Origin: Allomuricauda sp. CAU 1633 | GTDB taxonomy: Bacteria > Bacteroidota > Bacteroidia > Flavobacteriales > Flavobacteriaceae | Length of the DNA stretch: 64,000 bases | Direction of reading: 5' to 3' | Assembly: GCF_017313225.1 (NCBI RefSeq) | Contig: NZ_JAFLNE010000001.1 | Coordinates: forward strand, 744,001 to 808,000 | Part shown: one piece after another, positions 32,997 through 41,523 of the stretch | Layout of the letters: each line of letters begins with the position of its first letter | How positions within the stretch are numbered: position 1 is the stretch's first letter | Translations under genes and position numbers: made by a program | Notes under the pieces: model-generated | The model's input: only the letters and a program-made list of their open reading frames with translations | Told to the model about the DNA's origin: nothing | Databases searched by the model: none

Positions 32997-34655
32997 TTAG
33001 TATCCCGGAGGATGCAATTCATCAAATGCCGTTTTTTCTTGAAAAGCTTTGGCCAATAACAAAATACTGGCTTCATCATACAAATTGCCCACAAAAGTCA
33101 TGCTGGTAGGATGATTTTCTTTGTCCAATCCCGTAGGGATAGCAATGACCGGATGCCCTGTTAAATTAGTGGCCAGTAGTTGGTCGTTGCCAAACGTTGG
33201 GGAAATGAGCACATCGTAGTCTTTCATCAAATCCTGCATTTTTTGAATCAACACCTGCCGCTGTCTATTGGCCTGAATGTACTCCACGGCAGGAATAAAT
33301 CGGCTTTGTCTTAGGGAATTGGCTCTGGAACTAAAATCCTGCTCCACCATTAAGTCCACTTCTCCTGAACGTACCAATTCATCAAAGAAGGCACCCGCTT
33401 CGGCCCTTAAAATAATATCAAATCCCCGGTAGGGAATTTCCTCTGGCATTTCAACAGGAGTTGGGTGTATTCCCATTTCTTCCATGGTTTTAAGCGCACC
33501 TCTTAGATTATCACCACTTTCTGTGGTATCGGCTTCAATGTCTTTTTTGAAGTAGGCAATTTTTAAATCGGAAATGTCTTTTTTCCAATCCACCCCAAAA
33601 GGAAGGTCCACCGTAGTCAGATCGTTTTTATCTTTTCCTTGGATGAAACTGAATACAATGGCGCAATCCTCAGCATTTCTTCCCATGGGTCCCACTTTGT
33701 CCATGGACCAACTTAAACTCATCACCCCATGCCGACTTACCCGTCCGTAAGTGGGCCGGAGTCCTGTGATTCCATTTCGGGTGCTGGGAGAGGTTATGGA
33801 ACCCAAGGTTTCCGTTCCCAAGGCAAAGGGCACCAATCCAGCGGATGTGGCAGAACCTGATCCTGCTGATGACCCACTGGCGCCTTGTTTTATGTCCCAC
33901 GGATTTTTGGTCTTGCCCCCAAACCAAACATCCCCTCGAGCCAAAGCTCCAGAAACCAGTTTAGCGACCAAAACAGCCCCAGCATCTTCTAATTTTTGCA
34001 CAACGGTTGCAGTTTCGTTGAGCATTTGATTTTTGTACGGGGCAGCACCCCATGTGGTGGTATAGCCGGGAACGGCCATTAAATCCTTGGTGCCGTATGG
34101 GATACCGTGCAAAATACCTCGGTATTTCCCATTTTTGATTTCGTCATCGGCGCGTTTGGCCTGGGCCAATGCTAAACTATCTGTAATGCTGATGCTGCAT
34201 TGTAAGGTGGGTTGGTATTTTTTTAATCGGGCCAAAAAGAACTGTGTCAATTCGGTTGAGGTGATTTTTTGATGTTTGATCAATGATGCCAATTGTGGAA
34301 TGGTGTAAAAAGCCAACACATCATAAGGTTCTGGAATTTCCACATTTTCAGGGATGTCCCAAGCTTGATTTTCCAATTGTTCAGGCATCTCAAATCCAAA
34401 AGGAACGGGATCAAAACGAACTGCAGGAAAGACATCGTTCCCCAGCGGGTACTTGCGAAGTGAATCATATCCCTCGCGATTCCGCAGCAAATAATGATAC
34501 AATGTATCTCTACCCTCTTTCTCGAAATGTACTCCTATCAAACGTTCTGATTTCTTGACATCCCTTTTGGTAAATTCCTGTTTTGAGGCACAAGAAAACA
34601 GAATTATCAAGCTGAATAAGCAAACAAAATGGGAGGTTTTAGATTTGATCGGCAT
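32997..34655 (-). CDS. Amidase-signature lipoprotein
   Basis: A 552-residue amidase of the amidase-signature family, predicted to be a lipoprotein (signal SLIILFSC, C22), so it acts in the envelope. The Ser-cisSer-Lys triad is K190 (PYGTKDLMA), S262 (GASGSSAGSG) and S286 (GTETLGSITSP). It hydrolyses an amide bond; the substrate is unknown. The frame is open to 34685, but MPIKSKTSHF at 34655 gives the best signal. The first 110 residues before the amidase core are an extra domain without a recognised family. Confidence 0.87.
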   Translation of the reverse strand: MPIKSKTSHFVCLFSLIILFSCASKQEFTKRDVKKSERLIGVHFEKEGRDTLYHYLLRNREGYDSLRKYPLGNDVFPAVRFDPVPFGFEMPEQLENQAWDIPENVEIPEPYDVLAFYTIPQLASLIKHQKITSTELTQFFLARLKKYQPTLQCSISITDSLALAQAKRADDEIKNGKYRGILHGIPYGTKDLMAVPGYTTTWGAAPYKNQMLNETATVVQKLEDAGAVLVAKLVSGALARGDVWFGGKTKNPWDIKQGASGSSAGSGSATSAGLVPFALGTETLGSITSPSTRNGITGLRPTYGRVSRHGVMSLSWSMDKVGPMGRNAEDCAIVFSFIQGKDKNDLTTVDLPFGVDWKKDISDLKIAYFKKDIEADTTESGDNLRGALKTMEEMGIHPTPVEMPEEIPYRGFDIILRAEAGAFFDELVRSGEVDLMVEQDFSSRANSLRQSRFIPAVEYIQANRQRQVLIQKMQDLMKDYDVLISPTFGNDQLLATNLTGHPVIAIPTGLDKENHPTSMTFVGNLYDEASILLLAKAFQEKTAFDELHPPGY

Positions 34656-34884
34656 TTTTGGTCGGTCATTGGTGGGTTGAAACACCTAAGCTACATTTTT
34701 TTCAAAAAAGAGTGGTGGATTGGGCTGTATTTATATTGATTTGAAAGGTGATTTTCTAAAATTTCCGAGGGGTAAGTATCACAAAAATAAGGGTAAAATG
34801 AAATGAATCATTACATTATAGATACAAGTTGTTCTATTATATTGAATTTCAATGAACCAACTTCTTAATCTAAGCTCAACGCCG

Positions 34885-34892
34885 TATCTTTG
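34885..34892 (+). promoter_or_regulatory. Promoter -7 box for mrp
   Basis: TATCTTTG matches TAnnTTTG, 45 nt before the mrp ATG. A GGAG at 34931-34934 just upstream of the ATG is one of the few Shine-Dalgarno-like sites in the window. Confidence 0.5.
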
Positions 34893-34937
34893 TAATTTAG
34901 AATCAATACAAACGACTGCATATAAAATTAGGAGTAC

Positions 34938-36077
34938 ATGAAGCTGAAAAAGGCAGACATTCTTAAGGCATTGGAAAAAATATCCGCACCCGGTGACGGA
35001 CAAAACATTGTGGAGAGCGGAGCCATTACCAATATTCAGGTTTTTGGGGATGAAGTGGAAGTGGATGTTACCATAAAGAACCCAAGTCTTCAGGCCAAGA
35101 AAAAGACCGAAGTGGAAATCTTGAAGTGTATCCACAGAGAAGTATATGAAAAGGCAAAGATCAAGGTCAACCTAAAGGTTGATGCACCTGAAAAACCCAA
35201 AGTCAACCAAATTAAGGGGAGCCCCATTCCTGGAATTCAAAATATTATCGCCGTTGCGTCTGGTAAAGGAGGTGTTGGTAAATCTACCGTAACTGCGAAT
35301 TTGGCGGTCACTTTAGCCAAAATGGGTTTTAAGGTGGGACTTTTGGATACCGATATCTATGGACCATCCATGCCCATTATGTTTGATGTGGCTTTGGAAA
35401 AACCTTTGTCCATCAATGTGGATGGCAAAGCTAAGATGAAACCCATTGAAAATTATGGGGTAAAATTATTGTCCATCGGGTTTTTCACCCAACCCAATCA
35501 AGCGGTGATTTGGCGTGGACCCATGGCAGCAAAAGCACTTAACCAGATGATTTTTGATGCCCATTGGGGTGAATTGGACTTCTTGTTATTGGATTTGCCA
35601 CCGGGAACCGGGGACATTCATTTGAGCATCATGCAATCCTTGCCCGTTACGGGAGCGGTTGTGGTGAGCACACCGCAGGAAATAGCATTGGCCGATGCCC
35701 GTAAAGGGGTGGCGATGTTCCAACAAGAAGCCATTAGCGTACCTGTGCTGGGTATTGTGGAAAACATGGCCTATTTTACACCAGCGGAGCTGCCTAACAA
35801 CAAATACCATATCTTTGGAGAAAATGGGGCGAAAAATCTGGCTGAGGACTTGGATGTACCCTTTTTAGGAGAGATTCCACTGGTACAGAGCATCAGGGAA
35901 GCAGGGGACGTAGGTAGGCCGGCAGCATTGCAAACAGCCACCCCAACTGAAGAGGCATTTGAGGAATTGACGAAAAGTGTGGTCAGTGAGTTGGTGAAAC
36001 GAAACACCGATTTGCCTCCCACAGAAGCAATAAAGATTACAACAATGGCTGGTTGTGCCGCCGTTAAAAAGAAATGA
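34938..36077 (+). CDS. Mrp/ApbC-type P-loop ATPase (iron-sulfur carrier family)
   Basis: A 379-residue protein with an N-terminal DUF59/FSCA domain (about 1-85) and an Mrp/NBP35 ATPase domain. The deviant Walker A is GKGGVGKS at 109-116, and LLLDLPPGTGD and GLLDTDIYGPS are present. The family carries Fe-S clusters to apoproteins. The CxxC that binds the bridging cluster is absent: the segment reads ENMAYFTPAELPNNKYHIFG, and the only cysteines are C64 and one in the C-terminal MAGCAAVKKK. The NifU-like gene overlaps its stop (ATGA), which supports an Fe-S role. Confidence 0.9.
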   Translation: MKLKKADILKALEKISAPGDGQNIVESGAITNIQVFGDEVEVDVTIKNPSLQAKKKTEVEILKCIHREVYEKAKIKVNLKVDAPEKPKVNQIKGSPIPGIQNIIAVASGKGGVGKSTVTANLAVTLAKMGFKVGLLDTDIYGPSMPIMFDVALEKPLSINVDGKAKMKPIENYGVKLLSIGFFTQPNQAVIWRGPMAAKALNQMIFDAHWGELDFLLLDLPPGTGDIHLSIMQSLPVTGAVVVSTPQEIALADARKGVAMFQQEAISVPVLGIVENMAYFTPAELPNNKYHIFGENGAKNLAEDLDVPFLGEIPLVQSIREAGDVGRPAALQTATPTEEAFEELTKSVVSELVKRNTDLPPTEAIKITTMAGCAAVKKK

Positions 36078-36319
36078 GCATGACAACAGAGGAAATTAAA
36101 ACAAATGTAGAGAAGGCTTTGGAGGAAATACGACCTTTTCTTCAAAGCGATGGAGGTGATATCACATTGATTTCAATAGACAACGATAATTCAGTAAAAG
36201 TCAAATTGGAAGGCAACTGTATTGGATGCAGTGTCAATCAAATGACCCTAAAGAGCGGTGTTGAAATGACCATAAAAAAATATGCACCCCAAATCGAGGA
36301 AGTCATTAACGTGAGCTAA
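36074..36319 (+). CDS. NifU C-terminal-like Fe-S scaffold protein
   Basis: An 81-residue NfuA/NifU C-terminal domain protein. The cluster-binding C49-x-x-C52 sits in GNCIGCSVNQMTLKSGVE, and the N-terminal half has the RPFLQSDGGDITL pattern of the family. It can carry an Fe-S cluster to target proteins. Its start overlaps the Mrp stop by 4 bp; an alternative ATG lies 6 bp later. The downstream redox genes make a cluster-delivery role in the same operon plausible. Confidence 0.92.
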   Translation: MSMTTEEIKTNVEKALEEIRPFLQSDGGDITLISIDNDNSVKVKLEGNCIGCSVNQMTLKSGVEMTIKKYAPQIEEVINVS

Positions 36320-36382
36320 CTGATAAAAATCATGAATCCTTCCGGAAGCAACAAATAAGTTGCGCATCCAAAACATTGTTAC

Positions 36383-37441
36383 ATGATCAAGACCGATATA
36401 CTTATTATTGGAGCGGGACCTACGGGTCTCTTTGCTGTTTTTGAAGCAGGCTTATTGCAACTCAAATGTCATTTAATAGATGCTTTGCCACAACCCGGTG
36501 GTCAATGTGCGGAGATTTATCCCAAAAAACCCATTTACGATATTCCTGGATTTCCTGAGGTATTGGCTGGTGAATTGGTGGACAATCTTATGGAACAAAT
36601 TAAACCGTTTCAACCTGGGTTTACCTTGGGCGAACGTGCTGAGACCATTGAAAAGTTGGATGATGGCTCGTTTGTGGTCACTACCAATAAAGGCACCAAA
36701 CACCAAGCACCTGTGATTGCCATTGCAGGAGGATTGGGAAGTTTTGAACCCAGAAAACCTTTGTTGGACAACCTTTCAGCATATGAGGACAATGGCGTGG
36801 CCTATATGATCAAGGAGCCTGAAGTGTATCGTGGCAAAAAAGTATTGATTGCCGGGGGTGGGGATTCTGCTTTGGATTGGTCTATTTTCTTGGCCGATGT
36901 GGCCGATGAGGTCACTTTGGTGCACCGTCGTAACGAGTTTCGTGGAGCTTTGGACTCCGTTGAAAAAGTGCAGCAACTTAAAAATGAGGAGAAAATCAAT
37001 CTGATTACGCCCGCCGAGGTGGTCGCTCTTCATGGTGAAGGAAAATTGGAAAAGGTAACGGTGCAGAATACAGATACTTCAGAAGAAACAGATGTGACCG
37101 TGGATAATTTTATTCCACTTTTTGGACTTTCCCCAAAATTGGGGCCCATTGCGGATTGGGGTCTGGAAATTGAAAAAAATGCCATAAAAGTGGATAATTC
37201 CTTGGATTATCAAACCAATATTCCTGGAATTTATGCCATTGGCGATGTTAATACCTATCCCGGAAAATTAAAATTGATTCTCTGCGGCTTCCATGAAGCA
37301 ACATTGATGTGTCAAAGTGCCTATCAACGTATCCATCCGGATAAAAAATATGTAATGAAGTATACCACGGTAGGGGGTGTCACAGGATTTGATGGTAGTA
37401 AAAAAGAAGCGCCAAAAGCAGTCGTAAAGGCAATTAACTAG
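36383..37441 (+). CDS. Ferredoxin-NADP reductase, thioredoxin-reductase-like (type 2)
   Basis: A 352-residue FAD enzyme of the TrxR-like ferredoxin/flavodoxin-NADP reductase family. The FAD motif is IIGAGPTGLFAVFEAG near the N-terminus, the NADP site is IAGGGDSALDWS, and GIYAIGDVNTYPGKLKLI is the second FAD site. There is no CxxC redox pair, so it is not a thioredoxin reductase. It moves electrons between NADPH and ferredoxin; the ferredoxin gene lies downstream but is separated by an inserted mobile unit. The stop TAG is supplied by the left repeat of that unit. Confidence 0.9.
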   Translation: MIKTDILIIGAGPTGLFAVFEAGLLQLKCHLIDALPQPGGQCAEIYPKKPIYDIPGFPEVLAGELVDNLMEQIKPFQPGFTLGERAETIEKLDDGSFVVTTNKGTKHQAPVIAIAGGLGSFEPRKPLLDNLSAYEDNGVAYMIKEPEVYRGKKVLIAGGGDSALDWSIFLADVADEVTLVHRRNEFRGALDSVEKVQQLKNEEKINLITPAEVVALHGEGKLEKVTVQNTDTSEETDVTVDNFIPLFGLSPKLGPIADWGLEIEKNAIKVDNSLDYQTNIPGIYAIGDVNTYPGKLKLILCGFHEATLMCQSAYQRIHPDKKYVMKYTTVGGVTGFDGSKKEAPKAVVKAIN

Positions 37442-37470
37442 GAGTTAGGAATTAGTGCATAGGATTTAGT
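37439..37470 (+). repeat. Left inverted repeat of the four-helix-bundle unit
   Basis: A 32-bp repeat beginning TAGGAGTTAGGAATTAG. It pairs with 37816-37847 at 26 of 32 positions; an inner register (37439-37455 against 37817-37833) pairs at 16 of 17. Its first three bases are the reductase stop codon. Confidence 0.85.
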
Positions 37471-37827
37471 ATGGCAGTTCAGAAATTTGAAGATTTAATT
37501 GTTTGGCAAAAAGCACAGGAACTAGCAGTTCTTATTTACAAAGAGTTTGAAAGATGTACGGATTTTGGTTTTAGAGATCAAATAAGAAGAGCCTCAGTTT
37601 CTGTTTCCAACAACATAGCTGAAGGTTTCGAAAGAAGTTCCAACGCCGACTTTTCCAAATTTTTATTTTACGCTCTTGGCTCGAATAGTGAAGTAAGATC
37701 TATGATTTATCTTTCCGTTAAACTAAATTTGTTGGCTAAAGGAAGAGCGGATGAAATAATTGAGATTACCAATGAAGTCTCGAAATTACTGTACGGATTG
37801 ATAAAATCTATGAAGACTAATTCCTAA
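37471..37827 (+). CDS. Four-helix-bundle protein (23S rRNA intervening-sequence family)
   Basis: A 118-residue all-helical protein of the S23/IVS family (related to Avd of diversity-generating retroelements). It has the family signature: FEDLIVWQKAQELAV, FRDQIRRASVSVSNNIAEGFER and FLFYALGSNSEVRSMI. In some bacteria such genes sit in intervening sequences inserted into 23S rRNA genes; free-standing copies are common in Bacteroidota, and their function is unknown. Here it interrupts a reductase-ferredoxin operon and is enclosed by inverted repeats, with its own stop inside the right repeat. The base composition is more A-rich than its neighbours, which supports recent arrival. Confidence 0.92.
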   Translation: MAVQKFEDLIVWQKAQELAVLIYKEFERCTDFGFRDQIRRASVSVSNNIAEGFERSSNADFSKFLFYALGSNSEVRSMIYLSVKLNLLAKGRADEIIEITNEVSKLLYGLIKSMKTNS

Positions 37828-37847
37828 CCCCTAATTCCTATTTCCTA
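37816..37847 (-). repeat. Right inverted repeat of the four-helix-bundle unit
   Basis: A 32-bp repeat, the inverted partner of 37439-37470. It contains CTAATTCCTAACCCCTA and then a second CTAATTCCTA-like word, and overlaps the last four codons and stop of the four-helix-bundle gene. Confidence 0.85.
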
Positions 37848-37855
37848 TAAATAGA

Positions 37856-38188
37856 ATGAGTGACATTAAAATAAAAATAACCGACCGAGAAGGTGTTTCC
37901 CACGAAGTGGATGCCCCAACCGATATGAATATGAACCTGATGGAGGTGGTACGTTCCTACGAATTGGCCCCTGAGGGGACCATTGGAATTTGTGGAGGTA
38001 TGGCCATGTGTGCTTCATGTCAGTGTTATATTCAATCCGATCATCAACTTCCGGAAAAATCGGATGATGAAGACGCCATGTTGGCCGAAGCATTCTTTGT
38101 TAAGGATAATAGCCGATTGGGCTGCCAAATCCACATTACCGAAGATTTGGATGGACTGGAAGTGGAATTGGCCCCTGAGGAAGGTTAA
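37856..38188 (+). CDS. 2Fe-2S ferredoxin (adrenodoxin type)
   Basis: A 110-residue ferredoxin that carries one electron on a 2Fe-2S cluster. The cluster cysteines are in GICGGMAMCASC (C46, C52, C55) with the fourth in SRLGCQIH, the C-x5-C-x2-C...C spacing of adrenodoxin-type proteins. The acidic helix DDEDAMLAEAFF is typical for partner docking. The likely electron donor is the type 2 reductase upstream; before the mobile unit entered, the two genes would have been 5 nt apart. Confidence 0.92.
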   Translation: MSDIKIKITDREGVSHEVDAPTDMNMNLMEVVRSYELAPEGTIGICGGMAMCASCQCYIQSDHQLPEKSDDEDAMLAEAFFVKDNSRLGCQIHITEDLDGLEVELAPEEG

Positions 38189-38268
38189 TCCAAAGCACCT
38201 ATCCATCAATCCTCAAGGGGATAACATCTGTTAAAACCCTATATTTAGTCTTTCTTGTCATCCAAAAC

Positions 38269-39309
38269 ATGAGAAAGGCACTTTTTACCTGTTTTTTACT
38301 TTTCATCTCAGCGATGTGTTGGTCACAGGCAACGTATCCACAATTGACGGAGATTGTTACAGACCAAGCTGAAATTTTTACCCAGCAGGAGTTGGGGCAC
38401 TTACGCAACAAGCTCACCCAGTTTGAAACAGAAACTACCAATCAATTGGTAATTCTTACCATCAATGAGTTGGGCAATGAGACCATTGAGCAGTATGCCA
38501 ACGGTGCATTCAATCTAAATAAATTGGGACAGGACGAAAAGGATAATGGGATTTTGATTCTCTTCTCAAAATTGGATAGGGAAGTACGCATTGAGGTGGG
38601 CTATGGTTTGGAACCCTATATCACTGATGCAGTGGCTTCGCGTATCATCAGAAACACCATGATTCCTAAATTTAAGGAGGAGGATTATTTTGGCGGGCTG
38701 GATGTGGCCACAAACCAAATCATCACGTTTCTTAATGATCCAGAAGCCCTTGAGGAATTCAAACAAGAGATAGAAAACGAAGGTGAATTTCCTTGGTGGG
38801 CCAAACTGTTAATGACCCTTTTTCTTTCTGTTTTTATTGCAGCCGGTGGATTTGTCTTTTATAAAGGGTATTCGTCTTTAATTGAGATGTTCAGGGGAAT
38901 ATTCATTGGTAAACTTGGACTTTTGCCAGGATTATTTATGTTCATCCCTACCCTGATGATGGTTGTCTTTGGTTTGGTTTTTATTCTGATGCCCGTATTT
39001 TTCCTTTCAATGGTCTTTGGATTCGATTTTGACCCAGATAATATTAACCTGAATACTACTTTGGTGTATTATGTGCCTATTGGGTTCTTTTTGGTGACCA
39101 TAGCATTAGCCATCTTAAAGATTCTCATTAAAGGGAAGGAAGATTTTAAACTCTCATGGGTCAAATCAGACAGCACCTATATGAGCAAGACCTTTTCTTC
39201 TGGGGGTAGTCATTCCTTTGGTTCTGGTTCATCTTCGGGAGGCAGTTCCAGTAGTTTTTCTGGTGGAGGTGGAAGCTCTGGTGGTGGTGGCGCCAGCGGA
39301 AGTTGGTAA
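38269..39309 (+). CDS. TPM-domain membrane protein
   Basis: A 346-residue exported protein: signal peptide (to about CWSQA), a TPM domain over about 25-155 (VTDQAEIFTQQELGHLRNKL, VILTINELGNETIEQYA, VRIEVGYGLEPYITDA), three membrane helices between about 170 and 280, and a C-terminal Gly/Ser tail (about 305-346) ending GASGSW. TPM proteins (TLP18.3/Psb32/MOLO-1) are linked to membrane-protein repair, and some have phosphatase activity. Low-complexity Gly/Ser tails are usual in this family. It stands 52 bp upstream of the acylase gene. Confidence 0.87.
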   Translation: MRKALFTCFLLFISAMCWSQATYPQLTEIVTDQAEIFTQQELGHLRNKLTQFETETTNQLVILTINELGNETIEQYANGAFNLNKLGQDEKDNGILILFSKLDREVRIEVGYGLEPYITDAVASRIIRNTMIPKFKEEDYFGGLDVATNQIITFLNDPEALEEFKQEIENEGEFPWWAKLLMTLFLSVFIAAGGFVFYKGYSSLIEMFRGIFIGKLGLLPGLFMFIPTLMMVVFGLVFILMPVFFLSMVFGFDFDPDNINLNTTLVYYVPIGFFLVTIALAILKILIKGKEDFKLSWVKSDSTYMSKTFSSGGSHSFGSGSSSGGSSSSFSGGGGSSGGGGASGSW

Positions 39310-39360
39310 TTGTTTTTGATTTCCCGTATTTTCACAACATTAACGAAACAAATCCCCGAG

Positions 39361-41523
39361 ATGAGAATTGCAATCCTAGCAGCACTGTTCGTATTTCTTT
39401 CCTGTTCCGAAAAACCCCAAACCGAGGTTGAAAAATGGAAAGCCCAAGCTGAAAACACTACCATCATTCGAGATGATTTTGGGGTGCCCCACATCTACGG
39501 TAAAACCGATGCCGATGCTGTGTTCGGATTGTTGTACGCCCAATGTGAGGATGATTTTAATCGGGTGGAACAAAATTACATTTGGGCCACGGGACGTTTG
39601 GCTGAGGTTGAGGGCGAGCAAGCCATCTACAGCGACTTAAGAGCAAAATTGTTCATGACTGAGGAAGAGGCCATAGCCAAGTATGATAGTAGCCCCGAAT
39701 GGTTGAAAAAACTTTGCGATGCCTTTGCGGATGGAATCAACTATTACCTTCATACCCACCCAGAGGTAAAACCCAAATTGCTGACCCATTTTGAGCCATG
39801 GATGCCCATGTATTTCAGTGAGGGATCCATCGGTGGTGATATTGAGCGCATTTCCACAGAAAAAATCAAAGCGTTTTATGAAAGTGGGATGGAATTGCCA
39901 GAGATGGAGGAATTTAAACTAAAAAGGGAAGAGGAAATGGCCGAACCACAAGGCTCCAACGGGATTGCTATCTCGGGAAAACTGACGCAATCGGGGAATG
40001 CCATGCTCTTGATCAATCCACATACCTCATTTTATTTTCGAGGTGAAGTACATGTCGTCAGCGAAGAGGGACTAAACGCCTACGGCGCGGTAACTTGGGG
40101 TCAGTTCTTTGTGTACCAAGGCTTCAATGAGAAAACGGGGTGGATGCACACTTCAACCTATACCGATGTGATGGATGAATTCAAGGAAACCTTGGTCAAA
40201 AATGATGGCAATTTATTCTATCAATATGGAGATGAACTTCGGCCTGTGGATTCTTTGGAAGTCACTTTAAAATATAAAGAAGGCGATAGTTTAAAAGAAA
40301 GGACTTTTCCTATGTACCGCACTCATCATGGACCTATCACCCATTTAGTGGATGGACAGTGGACGGCATCGGCCATGGTGTGGGAACCGGTGAAGGCATT
40401 GGAGCAATCCTATATCCGGACCAAGCAGGATGGATACCAAGGTTTTAGAGAGATGATGGATATTCGAACCAATTCTTCCAATAATACGGTGTATGCCGAT
40501 GCGGAGGGCAACATCGCCTATTTTCATGGGAACTTTGTTCCGAAACGTGATACTATTTATGATTATACCCAACCCGTGGACGGAAGCAATCCTAAAACCG
40601 ATTGGCAAGGTTTGCATTCGGTTGATGAGAATATTTTGGTTCTGAACCCAGAGAATGGATGGATTCAGAACTGTAATTCCACACCGTACACTTTGGCTCT
40701 GGAATTCAGTCCAAAACGGCAAGACTATCCAAATTATATGTCGCGTGACCAAGAAAATTTTAGAGGTATTCACGCCATCGAATTGTTGACCGATCGAAGC
40801 GACTATACCTTGGATAGCTTAATTGAATTGGCCCACGACCCCTATTTGCCCGCTTTTGAAGCTTTGATTCCTGGCTTGGTCAAAGCCTATGATGCAAATC
40901 CAACTCCAACATTAAAAAAACCGATTGAAATACTACGAGAATGGGATTTTACCACTTCTGAGAAATCTGTAGCTATGACCTTGGCCCATTATTATGGTAC
41001 GCTTTGCTATGCAAAAGCAGAAAGACCTGAAGGCATGTATCCCATGCAATGGGTGAACTATTGGGGAAGCGATTGGCCCAATTCAAAAAAAATAGAGCTG
41101 TTCCAAGAAGTTGTAGCTCAATTAGAGAACGATTTCGGAACATGGCAAATGCCGTGGGGCGAGGTTAATCGGTATCAACGCTTAAATGGGGATATCCGCC
41201 AACCGTTTGATGATACCCAACCCAGTATTCCCATTGGGTTTGCCAGTGGTCGTTGGGGGGCATTGGCTGCGTATGGTGCACGCTATGACAATGGCACCAA
41301 GAAAATCTACGGAACCCGGGGCAATAGTTTTGTGGCCGTTGTTGAGTTTGGGGATAAAGTAAAAGCAAAAACTATGTTGGCCGGTGGGCAGAGTGGTAAT
41401 CCAAATTCACCTCATTTTAATGATCAAGCACAGCTGTATGCCGATAAGCAATTTAAGGATGCAGCCTTTTATAAAGAAGATGTTTTGAAAAGGGCAGAGC
41501 ACACGTATAAGCCGGGAGAATGA
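39361..41523 (+). CDS. Penicillin-acylase-family N-terminal-nucleophile hydrolase, lipoprotein
   Basis: A 720-residue precursor with an SPII signal (AALFVFLSC, C15) and the penicillin amidase fold. The A chain starts with TTIIRDDFGVPHIYGKTDADA, and self-cleavage should occur before S199 in EPQGSNGIAISGKLTQ, which becomes the N-terminal nucleophile of the B chain. Such enzymes hydrolyse amides of penicillins, acyl-homoserine lactones or other acyl amines; the substrate cannot be told here. The frame is open from 39310, but ATG 39361 gives a clean lipoprotein signal. It ends exactly where the convergent neighbour ends. Confidence 0.9.
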   Translation: MRIAILAALFVFLSCSEKPQTEVEKWKAQAENTTIIRDDFGVPHIYGKTDADAVFGLLYAQCEDDFNRVEQNYIWATGRLAEVEGEQAIYSDLRAKLFMTEEEAIAKYDSSPEWLKKLCDAFADGINYYLHTHPEVKPKLLTHFEPWMPMYFSEGSIGGDIERISTEKIKAFYESGMELPEMEEFKLKREEEMAEPQGSNGIAISGKLTQSGNAMLLINPHTSFYFRGEVHVVSEEGLNAYGAVTWGQFFVYQGFNEKTGWMHTSTYTDVMDEFKETLVKNDGNLFYQYGDELRPVDSLEVTLKYKEGDSLKERTFPMYRTHHGPITHLVDGQWTASAMVWEPVKALEQSYIRTKQDGYQGFREMMDIRTNSSNNTVYADAEGNIAYFHGNFVPKRDTIYDYTQPVDGSNPKTDWQGLHSVDENILVLNPENGWIQNCNSTPYTLALEFSPKRQDYPNYMSRDQENFRGIHAIELLTDRSDYTLDSLIELAHDPYLPAFEALIPGLVKAYDANPTPTLKKPIEILREWDFTTSEKSVAMTLAHYYGTLCYAKAERPEGMYPMQWVNYWGSDWPNSKKIELFQEVVAQLENDFGTWQMPWGEVNRYQRLNGDIRQPFDDTQPSIPIGFASGRWGALAAYGARYDNGTKKIYGTRGNSFVAVVEFGDKVKAKTMLAGGQSGNPNSPHFNDQAQLYADKQFKDAAFYKEDVLKRAEHTYKPGE

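Larger units (their letters stand above)
37439..37847 (+). mobile_element. Candidate mini-element: four-helix-bundle gene between inverted repeats
   Basis: A 409-bp unit that contains only the four-helix-bundle gene and its flanking repeats. Left end 37439-37470 and right end 37816-37847 are 32-bp inverted repeats with 26 matching positions, rich in the words TAGGAATTAG and TAGGA. The left end stops at the base before the gene's ATG; the right end begins inside its last codons. Deleting the unit in silico joins AAC to TAA (37848-37850), giving the reductase a natural stop and leaving 5 nt before the ferredoxin ATG. No transposase and no clear target duplication are seen. Boundaries are inferred. 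Confidence 0.7.
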
